A DNA stretch of 47,135 bases from an uncultured bacterium (GCA_902774245.1 CACYHQ010000016.1:1-47135); one strand, 5' to 3'. Counted from the stretch's first letter, positions 24,531-33,751 are shown. Program-made: numbers and translations. Notes: generated by a model not told the origin, from the sequence alone.

Positions 24531-25241
24531 TTATGCCTTGCGGGGGTTGATGACTTTGACGGCGTCGCCAAAGCGGCCGTAGGATTTCTGGAACTTGGAA
24601 ATGAATTCCTTGACGGACATTTTTTCGAGGTCCTTCGTGGAGGACTTGTTGACGAATTCCATCATCTTGCCGAGGTTGACGAACTGGTAGCCGATGACCT
24701 TGTTTTCCTCGTCGAGGGCGAGGCCGGTCACATAACCTTCGGCCATTTCGAGGTAGCGGACGCCCTTTTCGGCGGTGCTGTACATGGTACCGGTGATGGA
24801 GCGGAGCTGCTTGAGGTCTTCGAGGCCGGCGCCGATCGGGAGACCGTCTTCGGAGAACGCGGTCTGGGTACGGCCGTAGACGATCTGGAGGAAGAGTTCG
24901 CGCATGGCGGTGTTAATGGCGTCGCAGACGAGGTCGGTATTGAGGGCTTCAAGGAGCGTTTTGCCGGGGAGGATCTCGGCGGCCATGGCGGCGGAGTGGG
25001 TCATGCCGGAGCAGCCGATCGTTTCCACGAGGGCTTCCTGGATGATGCCGTTCTTGACGTTCAGCGTGAGCTTGCAGGCGCCCTGCTGGGGAGCGCACCA
25101 GCCGACGCCGTGCGTCAGACCGCAGATGTCCTTGATCTCTTTGGCTTTCGTCCACTTACCTTCCTGGGGGATCGGCGCGGGACCGTGTTTCGGACCTTTG
25201 GCGACGCACACCATCTGGTCCACTTCGTGCGTAAACTTCAT
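24531..25241 (-). CDS. NifU/IscU-like iron-sulfur cluster scaffold protein
   Basis: 236 residues. The N-terminal half shows the IscU-type pattern of separated cysteines: WCAPQQGACKL, ETIGCSGMTHSAAMAAEIL and LVCDAINTAM. These match the Cys ligands of the scaffold fold and an adjacent acidic residue. The C-terminal half (from about 130) is a helical extension (SVKEFISKFQKSYGRFGDAVKV) typical of the form that pairs with GGGtGRT proteins. It is the first gene of that two-gene operon and has its own promoter. Its likely role is cluster assembly or delivery to one or more anaerobic enzymes; the specific client is unknown. Confidence 0.88.
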   Translation of the reverse strand: MKFTHEVDQMVCVAKGPKHGPAPIPQEGKWTKAKEIKDICGLTHGVGWCAPQQGACKLTLNVKNGIIQEALVETIGCSGMTHSAAMAAEILPGKTLLEALNTDLVCDAINTAMRELFLQIVYGRTQTAFSEDGLPIGAGLEDLKQLRSITGTMYSTAEKGVRYLEMAEGYVTGLALDEENKVIGYQFVNLGKMMEFVNKSSTKDLEKMSVKEFISKFQKSYGRFGDAVKVINPRKA

Positions 25242-25323
25242 TGTGTTTCTCCAGTTGTTGGGACGGCGCCCGTTGTGTTTGGAATGGGTGCCGCCGGTTG
25301 GGGTTAAACAAGTGCAGTTTTAT

Positions 25324-25352
25324 AATATATCATGCGGGAATCTTTTTTTCAA
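25324..25352 (-). promoter_or_regulatory. Promoter of the iron-sulfur scaffold/GGGtGRT operon
   Basis: Minus strand: TTGAAA (25347-25352), a 17-bp spacer and TATATT (25324-25329). Confidence 0.75.
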
Positions 25353-25402
25353 CCTCATAAGGGAAGAAAAGATGATGAAGCAGAAAGAATTTTCTAAAAA
25401 AT

Positions 25403-25431
25403 TTGACATTTTGACGGATCGGATGTATATT
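25403..25431 (+). promoter_or_regulatory. Promoter of the ArnT-like gene
   Basis: Consensus TTGACA (25403-25408), a 17-bp spacer and TATATT (25426-25431), about 90 nt ahead of the ATG. Confidence 0.8.
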
Positions 25432-25522
25432 AATTTCTTAAACTTTTTGTCGCATGTGCGTTTTTTTGTACCGATTCGCCCATGTGTCTGACTGATCGCG
25501 AACCCTACGGAGTCTGCCCCAG

Positions 25523-27256
25523 ATGAAGTTGAAATTCAATATTCCGGCTGCCATTCTCATATTTCTTGTTCTTTACGTGCTCCTGATCGGTGTGCGTCCG
25601 CTCTTCTCGCCGGACGAAGCCCGCTACGTCGAGATCCCGCGCGAAATGCTCGCCGACCATGATTTCGTGACGCCGCGTCTGAACGGCGCACGGTACTTCG
25701 AGAAACCGGTCATGGGCTACTGGCTGATCGCCGGAGCGATTCGCGTGTTCGGAGAAAACGCGTTCGCGGGACGTTTCATGCCCGCGATGTCGACCGGGCT
25801 TGCGGCGCTGATCGTGCTGCTCCTGGCCGCGAAGATGACCGGGAAACGCGAAGTCGGATTGTATGCTGCGGGCGTATACCTGCTGATGCCGTTGGTGTTC
25901 ATCGTCGGGACGACATGTACCCTGGACGCGATGTTCTCGCTGTTCGTGACCGCGACCGTCGCTTCGTTCTACTGCGCCGTGGAGGGGTATCTGGCGAAGA
26001 AACGCCTGAACTGCGTGCTGTGGCTTCTGGCGACCGGAGCCGCCGCCGGATGCGCGTTCCTTACGAAGGGGTTTTTGGCGTTCGCCCTGCCGGTCATGGC
26101 GGTCCTGCCGTGGCTGATCTGGGAAAAACGCTGGAAAGCGATCTTTGTCCTGCCTTGGCTGCCGCTCGTCGCGGCTCTGGTCGTGATCGCGCCGTGGGCG
26201 ATCCTGGTCCATCGGGCTCAGCCGGATTTCTGGCGGTATTTCGTGGTGGAGGAACACTTTGCCCGCTTCTTCGGCGGCGAAGAAGCGGAACACCCCCACG
26301 GGCCGTTCTATTTTGTTCTGACGCTGATCTGGGGGGCGGCGGAATGGCTTCTGCTGTCGCCCGCGATCGGGTACGGGTTCGGAAAGATCGGCGTCCGGGG
26401 CGAAAAAAACTCCTGGTTCCGGTTCCTGATCTGCTGGTTCGCCGGTCCGTTCCTGTTCCTGTCCGCGTCGAGCGGGAAACTCCCGACGTACATTCTGCCG
26501 TGCTTTCCGGCGATCGCGATCATGATTTCCGCCGGACTGTTCCGGTACTTCGAGGAGCGTCCGGACGGGAAGGGCAAGCTGTTCAACGTGCCGCTCATCG
26601 TGTTCGCCGTTGCCGGTGTGATCGCCGGACCCGTCGCGCTGATCGTGATCCATTATGTCCTGCCGAAATACTTCGACGTCGCGCTCTACAGCAAGGGCGA
26701 GACGTGGAAGATATTCATCCTGTTCAATGCGCTCGTCCTGATCCTGTTCGGCACGTTTGCCGCGTTCACGGAGAAAAAGACTTCGCGCAAGCTTTCCTAT
26801 TTCATATCCGCCGTCATTCCCGCGTTTATCGCGTCGTATTTTGTGGTGCCGCAATCCATTTACGATGCCCGCGGCATGGATGAGTTCCTGGAGGAATGCC
26901 GGGACGAGATCACGCCCGACACGATCATCATCGCGCACGGTTCGAATCTGCACGCCATCAGCCTTGCATATCACAGGACCGATCTGTACGTGATCTTCCC
27001 CGGCGAGCTGACCTACGGCCTGAGCTGCAAAGAGGCGGAGGAAAAGGACAAAAAGCGCAATCTGCCGTACAATAAGGTCCAGCGGCTGATGAACGAGAAC
27101 CCTGGAAAGAAGGTCGTGATGTTCTTCCCCGCGGACCGCTATTTCGAACACCACGAATCAATCGTCTATCCGCCTGCGATTTCCGTGAAGAAATCGATCC
27201 CCGACGATCCGGAGAACAAGGAAGCCGACGGCCAGGTTCTGGTACGCTTCCAGTGA
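25523..27256 (+). CDS. ArnT-like membrane glycosyltransferase (GT83/PMT_2)
   Basis: 577 residues with 11-13 hydrophobic segments and a soluble C-terminal domain from about residue 440. The first periplasmic loop has the GT-C motif FSPDEARYVEIPREML, with the catalytic-type Asp-Glu, followed by GARYFEKPVMGYWLIA. Mid-protein stretches include ILVHRAQPDFWRYFVVEEHF and FLSASSGKLPTYILPCFPA, both typical of ArnT. The family moves sugars such as 4-amino-4-deoxy-arabinose from undecaprenyl phosphate to lipid A or other acceptors in the periplasm. The actual sugar cannot be told; no arn genes are nearby. Monocistronic by promoter placement. Confidence 0.9.
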   Translation: MKLKFNIPAAILIFLVLYVLLIGVRPLFSPDEARYVEIPREMLADHDFVTPRLNGARYFEKPVMGYWLIAGAIRVFGENAFAGRFMPAMSTGLAALIVLLLAAKMTGKREVGLYAAGVYLLMPLVFIVGTTCTLDAMFSLFVTATVASFYCAVEGYLAKKRLNCVLWLLATGAAAGCAFLTKGFLAFALPVMAVLPWLIWEKRWKAIFVLPWLPLVAALVVIAPWAILVHRAQPDFWRYFVVEEHFARFFGGEEAEHPHGPFYFVLTLIWGAAEWLLLSPAIGYGFGKIGVRGEKNSWFRFLICWFAGPFLFLSASSGKLPTYILPCFPAIAIMISAGLFRYFEERPDGKGKLFNVPLIVFAVAGVIAGPVALIVIHYVLPKYFDVALYSKGETWKIFILFNALVLILFGTFAAFTEKKTSRKLSYFISAVIPAFIASYFVVPQSIYDARGMDEFLEECRDEITPDTIIIAHGSNLHAISLAYHRTDLYVIFPGELTYGLSCKEAEEKDKKRNLPYNKVQRLMNENPGKKVVMFFPADRYFEHHESIVYPPAISVKKSIPDDPENKEADGQVLVRFQ

Positions 27257-27340
27257 GCTGAATTGCTATTTGGTTTGGCTTTGCATGGTCTTCAGGCCGC
27301 ATTCTCTAAACGAAAACCCTGTGTTTTTTGGGAAACGGAC

Positions 27341-27368
27341 TGGAAATTCTTTCAAAACATGCTATATT
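27341..27368 (+). promoter_or_regulatory. Promoter of the etfB-etfA-acd-rpoZ-purE run
   Basis: TGGAAA (27341-27346), a 16-bp spacer and TATATT (27363-27368), about 55 nt ahead of the etfB ATG. Confidence 0.6.
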
Positions 27369-27422
27369 ATTCTTTTACAATTAATTTGTCGACCTGTTGA
27401 AATAACCCAGGAAGGAACAGTC

Positions 27423-28307
27423 ATGAGCTGCACAATCCTCGTTTTTGTGAAGCAAGTCCCGGACACGAAGAATGTCACGGGCGACGCCATGAAGCCCGAC
27501 GGAACCATCAACCGTCAGGCGCTTCCCGCGATTTTTAACCCTGAAGACCTGAACGCCCTTGAGCTGGCTCTCCAGCTGAAGGACCGCTACGGCGCGAAAG
27601 TCATCGTCGCGACGATGGGACTTCCCGCCGCCGCCGGCATCCTCCGCGACTCCCTGTTCCGCGGTGCCGATGAAACCGTGCTTCTGACCGACCGTGCGCT
27701 CGGCGGATCAGATACGCTCGCCACCAGCTTCGCGCTGAGCCGCCTGGCGAAGAAGATCGGAAACTTCGAGCTCGTCCTCTGCGGCCGTCAGGCCATCGAC
27801 GGCGACACCGCCCAGGTCGGCCCGCAGATTGCCGAAAAGCTCGGCATTCCGCAGATATCCTACGTTCAGGAAGTGCAGGAACTCGGCAACGGCAAGATCC
27901 GCGCGAAACGCGCCATCGAAGGCGGCTACGAAGTACTGGAAGCCCCGCTGCCCGCCCTCCTTACCGTGGTCGACGCCAATCAGCCCCGTCCGCAGAACGC
28001 CTCCCGTATCATCAAGTACAAAAAAGCCAAGACTCCGTCCGAAATCGCCGCCGCCAAGGGCGCGCCCGCCTCGGACGAGGAGATCGCGGCTCTCTCCGCG
28101 AAGGGCCTGCTGATTCAGGAATGGAACGCCGCGTACTGCGTGCCGCAGGATGAATTCAACCGCCTCGGCAAGGCCGGTTCCCCGACCAATGTGAAGCACA
28201 TCCTGAGCGTCGTCCTGACCGCCGGGAACTTCCAGGAAGTCGCGCCGACGCTGGAAGCGGTCGGCAATCTCGTACACGAACTTATCGAAGATCATACTCT
28301 GGGGTGA
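27423..28307 (+). CDS. etfB: Electron transfer flavoprotein, beta subunit
   Basis: 294 residues from the ATG at 27423 (AGGAAGGA upstream). Typical EtfB features are TILVFVKQVPDTKN, LPAIFNPEDLNALELALQL, GADETVLLTDRALGGSDTLA and LVLCGRQAIDGDTAQVGPQIAEKLGIP, the nucleotide-binding segment. It pairs with EtfA, the next gene, to move electrons between acyl-CoA dehydrogenases and other carriers. The stop overlaps a GTG of the etfA frame, so the subunits are translationally coupled. It is somewhat longer than average because of an Ala/Lys-rich loop near residue 205 and an extended C-terminus. Confidence 0.96.
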   Translation: MSCTILVFVKQVPDTKNVTGDAMKPDGTINRQALPAIFNPEDLNALELALQLKDRYGAKVIVATMGLPAAAGILRDSLFRGADETVLLTDRALGGSDTLATSFALSRLAKKIGNFELVLCGRQAIDGDTAQVGPQIAEKLGIPQISYVQEVQELGNGKIRAKRAIEGGYEVLEAPLPALLTVVDANQPRPQNASRIIKYKKAKTPSEIAAAKGAPASDEEIAALSAKGLLIQEWNAAYCVPQDEFNRLGKAGSPTNVKHILSVVLTAGNFQEVAPTLEAVGNLVHELIEDHTLG

Positions 28308-28312
28308 GCGCA

Positions 28313-29338
28313 ATGGAAAATACCGCTATCGGAAACGTCTGGGTTTTCATCGAACAGGAAGGCGGCAAGATCGCCGACGTGAGCCTGGAACTCGTCAGCA
28401 AAGGCCGTGAACTCGCCGACCGGCTCGGCGTCAAGGTCGAGGCGCTTCTCCTCGGAGATAAGATCGAACACTGCTGCGCCACGCTCTTCCAGTACGGCTG
28501 CGACAACGTCTTCCTCGTGGAAGACCCTCGCCTGGAACCGTTCACCGTCCTGCCGTTCGCCAAGGTCATCGTCGACCTCATCCGCGAACACCGTCCGAAC
28601 ATCCTCATGTTCGGCGCGACCATGAAGGGCCGCGAACTCGCCCCGCGCGTGGCCTCCGAAAAGCTCTCCGGCCTCACCGCCGACTGCACCGACCTCCGCA
28701 TCGACGATTTCGAGGACCAGCGCAACAACATCGTCTACAAGAACAAGCTCATGCAGATCCGTCCCGCGTTCGGCGGCAACATCATCGCCACCATCGTGAA
28801 CACCTGGGAAGATCCGCAGATGGTCACCGTCCGCGAGGGCGTGATGAAGATGGGCGAACCCGATGCGACCCGCACCGGCACGATCACCCGCGTCACCCCG
28901 GCTCTGACCGCGCAGGAGATGGTCGTGAAGGTCATCGAACGCGTCCGCCAGGAGAAGACCGTGAACCTGAAGGGCGCGCAGATCATCGTCGCCGGCGGCT
29001 ACGGCGTCGGCTCCGCCGCGAACTTCAAGCTCATCCACGAGCTCGCCAGGACGCTCGGCGGACAGGTCGGCGCCTCCCGCGCGGCCGTCGACGCCGGCTG
29101 GATCGACCACGACCACCAGATCGGCCAGACGGGCGTGACCGTCCGTCCGAAACTCTACATCGCCTGCGGCATCAGCGGCTCCGTTCAGCACCGCGCCGGC
29201 ATGGCCGAAAGCAAAAAGATCATCGCTATCAACACGGATCCGGCGGCGCCGATTTTCTCCGTGGCGCATTACGGGATCATCGGCGACCTGAACCAGGTCA
29301 TCCCGATGATGATCAAAGCGTACAAATCGAAAGCCTGA
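28313..29338 (+). CDS. etfA: Electron transfer flavoprotein, alpha subunit
   Basis: 341 residues. The ATG at 28313 is preferred because GGGGTGA lies 7 nt upstream; a GTG at 28304 is the alternative. The N-terminal domain resembles EtfB (NVWVFIEQEGGKIADVSLELV). The C-terminal FAD domain shows AQIIVAGGYGVGSAANF, LGGQVGASRAAVDAGWI, QIGQTGVTVRPKLYIACGIS, GSVQHRAGM and AINTDPAAPIFSVAHYGIIGDL. All of these are the standard FAD-binding motifs. It is directly followed by an acyl-CoA dehydrogenase gene, its probable electron partner. Whether this ETF bifurcates electrons cannot be decided by eye. Confidence 0.96.
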   Translation: MENTAIGNVWVFIEQEGGKIADVSLELVSKGRELADRLGVKVEALLLGDKIEHCCATLFQYGCDNVFLVEDPRLEPFTVLPFAKVIVDLIREHRPNILMFGATMKGRELAPRVASEKLSGLTADCTDLRIDDFEDQRNNIVYKNKLMQIRPAFGGNIIATIVNTWEDPQMVTVREGVMKMGEPDATRTGTITRVTPALTAQEMVVKVIERVRQEKTVNLKGAQIIVAGGYGVGSAANFKLIHELARTLGGQVGASRAAVDAGWIDHDHQIGQTGVTVRPKLYIACGISGSVQHRAGMAESKKIIAINTDPAAPIFSVAHYGIIGDLNQVIPMMIKAYKSKA

Positions 29339-29348
29339 GGAGACCATC

Positions 29349-31073
29349 ATGTCCAACTTCTTTACAGACAACGCCGATCTGCTCTTCACCCTCGACAACC
29401 TTGAGCTCCAGGAGGCCATGCGCCTCATCGAGAAGGATTACACCGAAGCGCAGAAATACGATACCGCACCGGAAAGCTTCGAGGACGCCCTCGACAGCTT
29501 CCACCGCATCCTCGACGTCATCGGCGACGTCGCCGGCGAACGCATCGCCCCGCGCGCCCGCCAGGTCGACGAGGAAGGCCCGAAGTTCGAAAACGGCGTC
29601 GTGACCTACCACCCGCTCACGGTCCAGAACCTGAACGACCTGAAGGCCGCGGGCGTCATGGGCGTGATCCTGCCCCGCCAGTACGGCGGCCTCAACTTCC
29701 CGCTTTCCGTCTACACGATGATGACCGAAATGGTCTCCCGCGCCGACGCCAGCCTGCAGAACCTCTTCGGCCTGCAGGACATCGCCGACACCATCTGCGA
29801 GTTCGGCTCCGAGGAACAGCGCCAGAAATACATCCCGCGCTTCGTCACTGGCGAAGCCGACGGCTCCATGGACCTCACCGAGCCGGATTCCGGTTCCGAC
29901 CTCCAGTCCGTGCGCCTGAAAGCCACGCAGGACGCCGACGGCAAGTGGTACCTCGACGGCATGAAGCGCTTCATCACGAACGGCTGCTCCCAGATCCATC
30001 TGGTGCTGGCCCGTTCCGAGGAAGGCACCACCGACGGCCGCGGCCTCTCCATGTTCATCTGCGAGAAGTGCCCGCAGCTGGTCGTCCGCCGCATCGAGCA
30101 CAAGATGGGCATCCACGGCGTCGCCACCTGCGAACTCCAGTTCAACCACGTCCCGGCTGAACTCTGCGGCATGCGCAAGCGCGGCCTCATCAAGTACGTC
30201 ATGTCCCTCATGAACGGCGCCCGCGTCTCCATCAGCGCGCAGGCCGTCGGCATCGCCGAGGCCGCCTACCGCGAGGCGCGCAAGTACGCCTCCGAGCGCG
30301 AACAGTTCAAGCAGAGCATCGACAAGTTCCCCGCGATCTACGACATGCTCGCACGCATGAAGACCCAGCTCGCCGCCTCCCGCGCCCTGCTGTATGAAAC
30401 GACCCGCTGCGTCGACCTCCGCCAGGCGTATACCCACCTCGCCGAAGGCGCGGAGAAACCCGATCCGGCCGTCCGCGAAAAGGCGAAGCTTTACGTCGCG
30501 CTGTGCGATGTCCTGACCCCGATGTCCAAGGCCCTCTCCACCGAGTCCGCCAACAAGATCGCCTACGACTGCATCCAGATCCACGGCGGCACCGGCTACA
30601 TGCACGACTTCGACGCCGAGCGCCTCTACCGCGACGCCCGCATCACGAACATCTACGAAGGCACCACCCAGCTCCAGGTCGTGGCCGCCATCGGCGGCGT
30701 CATGGCCCGCACGCTCGACGGCCGCATCGCCGAAATGATGTCCATTGTCCCGGACGACGGCCTCTCCGGCGAACTCAAGAAGATCGTCGCCGGCATGCTC
30801 GAACAGCACCGCGCCTCGATCGAATTCGTGGCGGGCATGAAGGCCACCGCGCCCGACTACCGCAACCTCCGCGCACGCGCCCTCGTCGAGAACGAGACGT
30901 TCATCTTCGTCGGCATGCTCCTCCTCCGCGACGCGCAGAAGGACGCCTCCCGCGAGGCGATCGCCGAACGCTACATCCGCGACGCGAAGTTCGACTTCCT
31001 CCGCAACTACGAGCTCATCATGAGCGGCGACTGCTCCACCATCGTCCGTCATGAAGAGGTTATCGCCTACTGA
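29349..31073 (+). CDS. Acyl-CoA dehydrogenase family protein
   Basis: 574 residues, against about 380 for a short-chain enzyme. It matches the longer group with an N-terminal helical extension (about 1-60) and a C-terminal helical domain (about 445-574). Core motifs are MGVILPRQYGGLNFPL, MDLTEPDSGSDLQSVRLKA, MKRFITNGC, IEHKMGIHGVATCELQF, IHGGTGYMHDFDAERLYRDA and TNIYEGTTQLQ. The last includes the Glu that serves as catalytic base in many family members. It follows etfBA with 10 nt spacing, and GAGGAGACCATC precedes the ATG. Substrate chain length and direction of the reaction are not evident; in an anaerobe a role in acyl-CoA reduction is possible. Confidence 0.93.
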   Translation: MSNFFTDNADLLFTLDNLELQEAMRLIEKDYTEAQKYDTAPESFEDALDSFHRILDVIGDVAGERIAPRARQVDEEGPKFENGVVTYHPLTVQNLNDLKAAGVMGVILPRQYGGLNFPLSVYTMMTEMVSRADASLQNLFGLQDIADTICEFGSEEQRQKYIPRFVTGEADGSMDLTEPDSGSDLQSVRLKATQDADGKWYLDGMKRFITNGCSQIHLVLARSEEGTTDGRGLSMFICEKCPQLVVRRIEHKMGIHGVATCELQFNHVPAELCGMRKRGLIKYVMSLMNGARVSISAQAVGIAEAAYREARKYASEREQFKQSIDKFPAIYDMLARMKTQLAASRALLYETTRCVDLRQAYTHLAEGAEKPDPAVREKAKLYVALCDVLTPMSKALSTESANKIAYDCIQIHGGTGYMHDFDAERLYRDARITNIYEGTTQLQVVAAIGGVMARTLDGRIAEMMSIVPDDGLSGELKKIVAGMLEQHRASIEFVAGMKATAPDYRNLRARALVENETFIFVGMLLLRDAQKDASREAIAERYIRDAKFDFLRNYELIMSGDCSTIVRHEEVIAY

Positions 31074-31096
31074 TCAACTTTTCGAAAGGTTTTGTC

Positions 31097-31384
31097 ATGA
31101 ACAACGAGTATCTTCTCCGTGCAAGACAGGTCGTCCCGGACGCCAAGGTCCTGATCGTCCTCGCCTCCAAACGCGCCGCCATGCTGGCCTCCGGCAAGTC
31201 CCGCCCCATGGTCCGCTGCAAAGACGACAACTTCCTCGACATCGCCCTTCTCGAGATCGCCGAAGGCAAGCTTGAGGCGGAATTCGCCAAGGAAGGCGAA
31301 AACGACATCCTGAACGAACTCGAAGCCCTGAAGAAAGCCCATCAGGACGAGCTCGAACCCATGAAGAAGACGCCCGGCGAATAA
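31097..31384 (+). CDS. rpoZ: RNA polymerase omega subunit
   Basis: 95 residues. The N-terminal region has the omega pattern: NEYLLRARQVVPDAKVLIVLASKRAAMLASG, here quoted as its parts YLLRARQVVPDAKVL and VLASKRAAMLASG, followed by DNFLDIALLEIAEGKL. Omega latches the beta' subunit during RNA polymerase assembly. The C-terminal third is Glu/Lys-rich and helical. Its place behind acd and ahead of purE, same strand, suggests cotranscription. Confidence 0.85.
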   Translation: MNNEYLLRARQVVPDAKVLIVLASKRAAMLASGKSRPMVRCKDDNFLDIALLEIAEGKLEAEFAKEGENDILNELEALKKAHQDELEPMKKTPGE

Positions 31385-31418
31385 GCCGCGCCGCTTCAGC
31401 TTCGACGGAGTTTTCATC

Positions 31419-31919
31419 ATGTCTCTCGTCACCATCGTCATGGGGAGCAGGAGCGATCTTGCTTCCCTTCAGGGCGCGTTCGATACGCTCAAGCAGTTCG
31501 GCGTGCCCTTCCGCGCCAGGATCCTTTCCGCCCACCGCACCCCGGACGAGGCGGCGGATCTCGCCAAAAACGCGGCCGCCGAAGGCACGAAAGTCTTCAT
31601 CTGCGCCGCCGGCATGGCCGCCCACCTCGCGGGCGTGATCGCTGCGCACACCACGCTCCCCGTCATCGGCATCCCGATGGCATCCGCGCCGTTCAACGGG
31701 CTGGATTCCCTGCTCGCCATGGTGCAGATGCCCCCCGGGATCCCCGTCGCGACCGTGACCGCCGGTTCCGCGGGCGGCAAGAACGCCGCGCTGCTGGCGG
31801 TCGAGATGCTCGCGCTGTCCGATGATTCGCTCGCCGCGAAGCTGAAGGACTTCCGCAAGGCGCAGGCCGACAAAGTCCTCGCGGACGACGCCGCGCTTCA
31901 GGCGGAGGTGCAGCAGTAA
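31419..31919 (+). CDS. purE: N5-carboxyaminoimidazole ribonucleotide mutase
   Basis: 166 residues, the usual size of class I PurE. Motifs are VTIVMGSRSDLASLQ, the active-site loop ILSAHRTPDE, FICAAGMAAHLAGVIAAHT and PVIGIPMASAPFNGLDSLLAMVQMPPGIPVATV (given here in two parts: PVIGIPMASAPFNGLDSLL and VQMPPGIPVATV). It interconverts N5-CAIR and CAIR in purine synthesis. A strong terminator follows, closing the etfB-to-purE transcription unit. No other pur gene is nearby. Confidence 0.95.
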   Translation: MSLVTIVMGSRSDLASLQGAFDTLKQFGVPFRARILSAHRTPDEAADLAKNAAAEGTKVFICAAGMAAHLAGVIAAHTTLPVIGIPMASAPFNGLDSLLAMVQMPPGIPVATVTAGSAGGKNAALLAVEMLALSDDSLAAKLKDFRKAQADKVLADDAALQAEVQQ

Positions 31920-31948
31920 GCCGCGCTTCAGAAAAACCCCGAAAACAA

Positions 31949-31985
31949 TACCCGGACCCCTCAAACCGAGGAGCCCGGGTTTTTA
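31949..31985 (+). terminator. Terminator after purE
   Basis: ACCCGG (31950-31955) pairs with CCGGGT (31975-31980), with CTC/GAG pairs inside, followed by TTTTTAG. Confidence 0.85.
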
Positions 31986-31988
31986 GTT

Positions 31989-32038
31989 GCAGTGTGTCCG
32001 AGCGGAGCCGGACACTGCTTCTGCCCGCTTGCGGTGTG
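31989..32038. repeat. Palindromic hairpin array A (AGCGGAGC loop)
   Basis: GTGTCCG (31994-32000), loop AGCGGAGC (32001-32008), CGGACAC (32009-32015), with further GCAGT/ACTGC pairing outside. It lies between the purE terminator and the stop codon of the FG-GAP protein. One of four such arrays in the window. Confidence 0.75.
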
Positions 32039-33751
32039 TTAGGCGAGGTAGTATTCGCTGGCCGTGTCGACCACGCTCCACCGGTTCATGTCGCCGCCCG
32101 CGTAAGCGCCCGCGAGGCCGGTCGACGTCTGGCGCACCAGCAGGTCGTCCCTGCCGTCGGCGTCGAAGTCGCCCGCGCCCGCGATATTCCAGTCGGAGGC
32201 GTCCAGCAGGCCGATGGACGTATAATCGTCGGCGTTGCCGTCGGCGAGCAGGACCACGCAGTTCAGGCCCTTATGGAACAGCACGATGTCGTCCTTACCG
32301 TCGCCTGCGAAATCGCCGGACGCGCCGAATTCCCAGCCGCCCCAGTTCAGGCCACCGAGGCCCGTCAGCGTGCCGTCGAGGTCGACCGAGTAGAAGAGTC
32401 CGCCGTTCAGAGACATCAGCACGGAGTCCTTGCCGTCGCCGTCGAAGTCGCCGCATCCGAGCATCGTCCAGTTCTCGTCGAACCAGCCCGCGATCCCGGT
32501 CCAGTTGTCCGTGCCGTCCGTCCACACGCCCAGCGCGCCGAGTTCCTGCGCGTGCCACACGACCGACGCAGCGCCGCTTCCGGTCAGATTGCCCGCCTGA
32601 TACTTCCAGTCGATGCCGTCCGGGTTGTTCAGCACGCCGACCGTGCGCCAGCCGCCATCATCAGCGCAGGCCACCTGCACGCTCGTCACGGCCTCGGTCT
32701 CCGCGTCCACGGTGCTCACAAATGCGAGCTGTTCGGAGTTTTTGATCACAATTGACGGAATTGGAAGATCCTCTAAGTGGCCGGTTTCAGGATTGATATA
32801 ATCCGAGACGCGAAGAAGTACGCCGGTTTCAATCAGATAGTCTATCGAGGGGGAAGGAATAGTGACAGAGTTCTGCTTCAAGGTAGTAAGGCAGAACGGG
32901 AGATCGGCTGACGTGAACTTGATGTATTTTGTGGTGTCTTTGTAAATGAGTTCGCCGTTTTCGCCGACAGACCAGTTGTCCTGTCCATAGTGATACTCGG
33001 TGTCGGTAGTGTCCGGCGAGGTCTTGTCGGTGACGGTGGTGTCTGTCGTGTCGGAATAAAGGACTCTTTCTTTCATATTTCTATATGATGTTTCCAACGC
33101 GGCAATTTCCATTACTGTGAACGAATCCGTATCCCAATCGGGAAAATAGGTGTTGAGATATGCGATGACGTTGGGAGGCCAATCGCCGTTGACGTTTGCG
33201 CTTGGCAGAAACGGTTGGGGCAGATTGGGATATTCGATAAACGTGTCCGCTTCTTTTGGCCATACGCCGATTTCAACCAGATAGTTACTCAATTGAAAAC
33301 CGTTGGGTTTCTTGCCGTACAAAGCGATATAATCCTGATCCCATTTGAGAACGATTTGTTCTGGATCCGAAGTCACGTCAGCCGTGTCGGTGACGGTGGT
33401 GTCCGTGGTGGTCGCGGTGATCGTGGTGTTTATCAGCGCTTCATATTTCTCCGGACCAAGGGCTGCGATGAGCTCCTCCACAGTCAGCTGGAGCGGTTCG
33501 TAAGGGCCGTAAATGTATTCAGTCGGATTCGCGACCACGGTGACGGTGATGGTGCCCGGGTCGGGATTCGGCTTGGAGATCGTGAGCTTGCCTTCCTCCG
33601 GGGGATTGTCCTCGGAATACATCAGGATCACCCCCTTTTCCTGAAGGGATTCCAGATACTCCTGCGTTTCACCGTACATAACCATGTGGTAGCCTGCGAT
33701 GCCGCGCCCGTTGAAGGTTCCTTCCACATAGCTGCTAATGTTCTCGCTCAT
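32039..33751 (-). CDS. Candidate type I secreted protein with C-terminal FG-GAP/VCBS-like module
   Basis: 570 residues from the ATG at 33751 (MSENISSYVEG); a GTG at 33763 behind GGGGAGAG is an alternative. There is no Sec signal peptide. The N-terminal two thirds hold diverged repeats of the type YL-E-GV, plus two Thr/Asp-rich linkers containing DTTVTD. The last 195 residues or so form an FG-GAP/VCBS-like module with GCGDFDGDGKDSVLM, SGDFAGDGKDDIVLF and AGDFDADGRDDLLVR, whose D-x-D-x-D loops are Ca-binding-like. The same module ends the 1143-residue protein at 38723-42154. I infer export by an HlyB/HlyD system such as the one at 589-4695. A promoter is at 33831-33858 and hairpin arrays lie on both sides. 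Confidence 0.85.
   Translation of the reverse strand: MSENISSYVEGTFNGRGIAGYHMVMYGETQEYLESLQEKGVILMYSEDNPPEEGKLTISKPNPDPGTITVTVVANPTEYIYGPYEPLQLTVEELIAALGPEKYEALINTTITATTTDTTVTDTADVTSDPEQIVLKWDQDYIALYGKKPNGFQLSNYLVEIGVWPKEADTFIEYPNLPQPFLPSANVNGDWPPNVIAYLNTYFPDWDTDSFTVMEIAALETSYRNMKERVLYSDTTDTTVTDKTSPDTTDTEYHYGQDNWSVGENGELIYKDTTKYIKFTSADLPFCLTTLKQNSVTIPSPSIDYLIETGVLLRVSDYINPETGHLEDLPIPSIVIKNSEQLAFVSTVDAETEAVTSVQVACADDGGWRTVGVLNNPDGIDWKYQAGNLTGSGAASVVWHAQELGALGVWTDGTDNWTGIAGWFDENWTMLGCGDFDGDGKDSVLMSLNGGLFYSVDLDGTLTGLGGLNWGGWEFGASGDFAGDGKDDIVLFHKGLNCVVLLADGNADDYTSIGLLDASDWNIAGAGDFDADGRDDLLVRQTSTGLAGAYAGGDMNRWSVVDTASEYYLA

Noticed and set aside
22344..25307. A 987-codon plus-strand open frame
   Set aside because: Opposite Der, the GGGtGRT protein and the iron-sulfur scaffold; no motif, low-complexity composition typical of antisense shadows.
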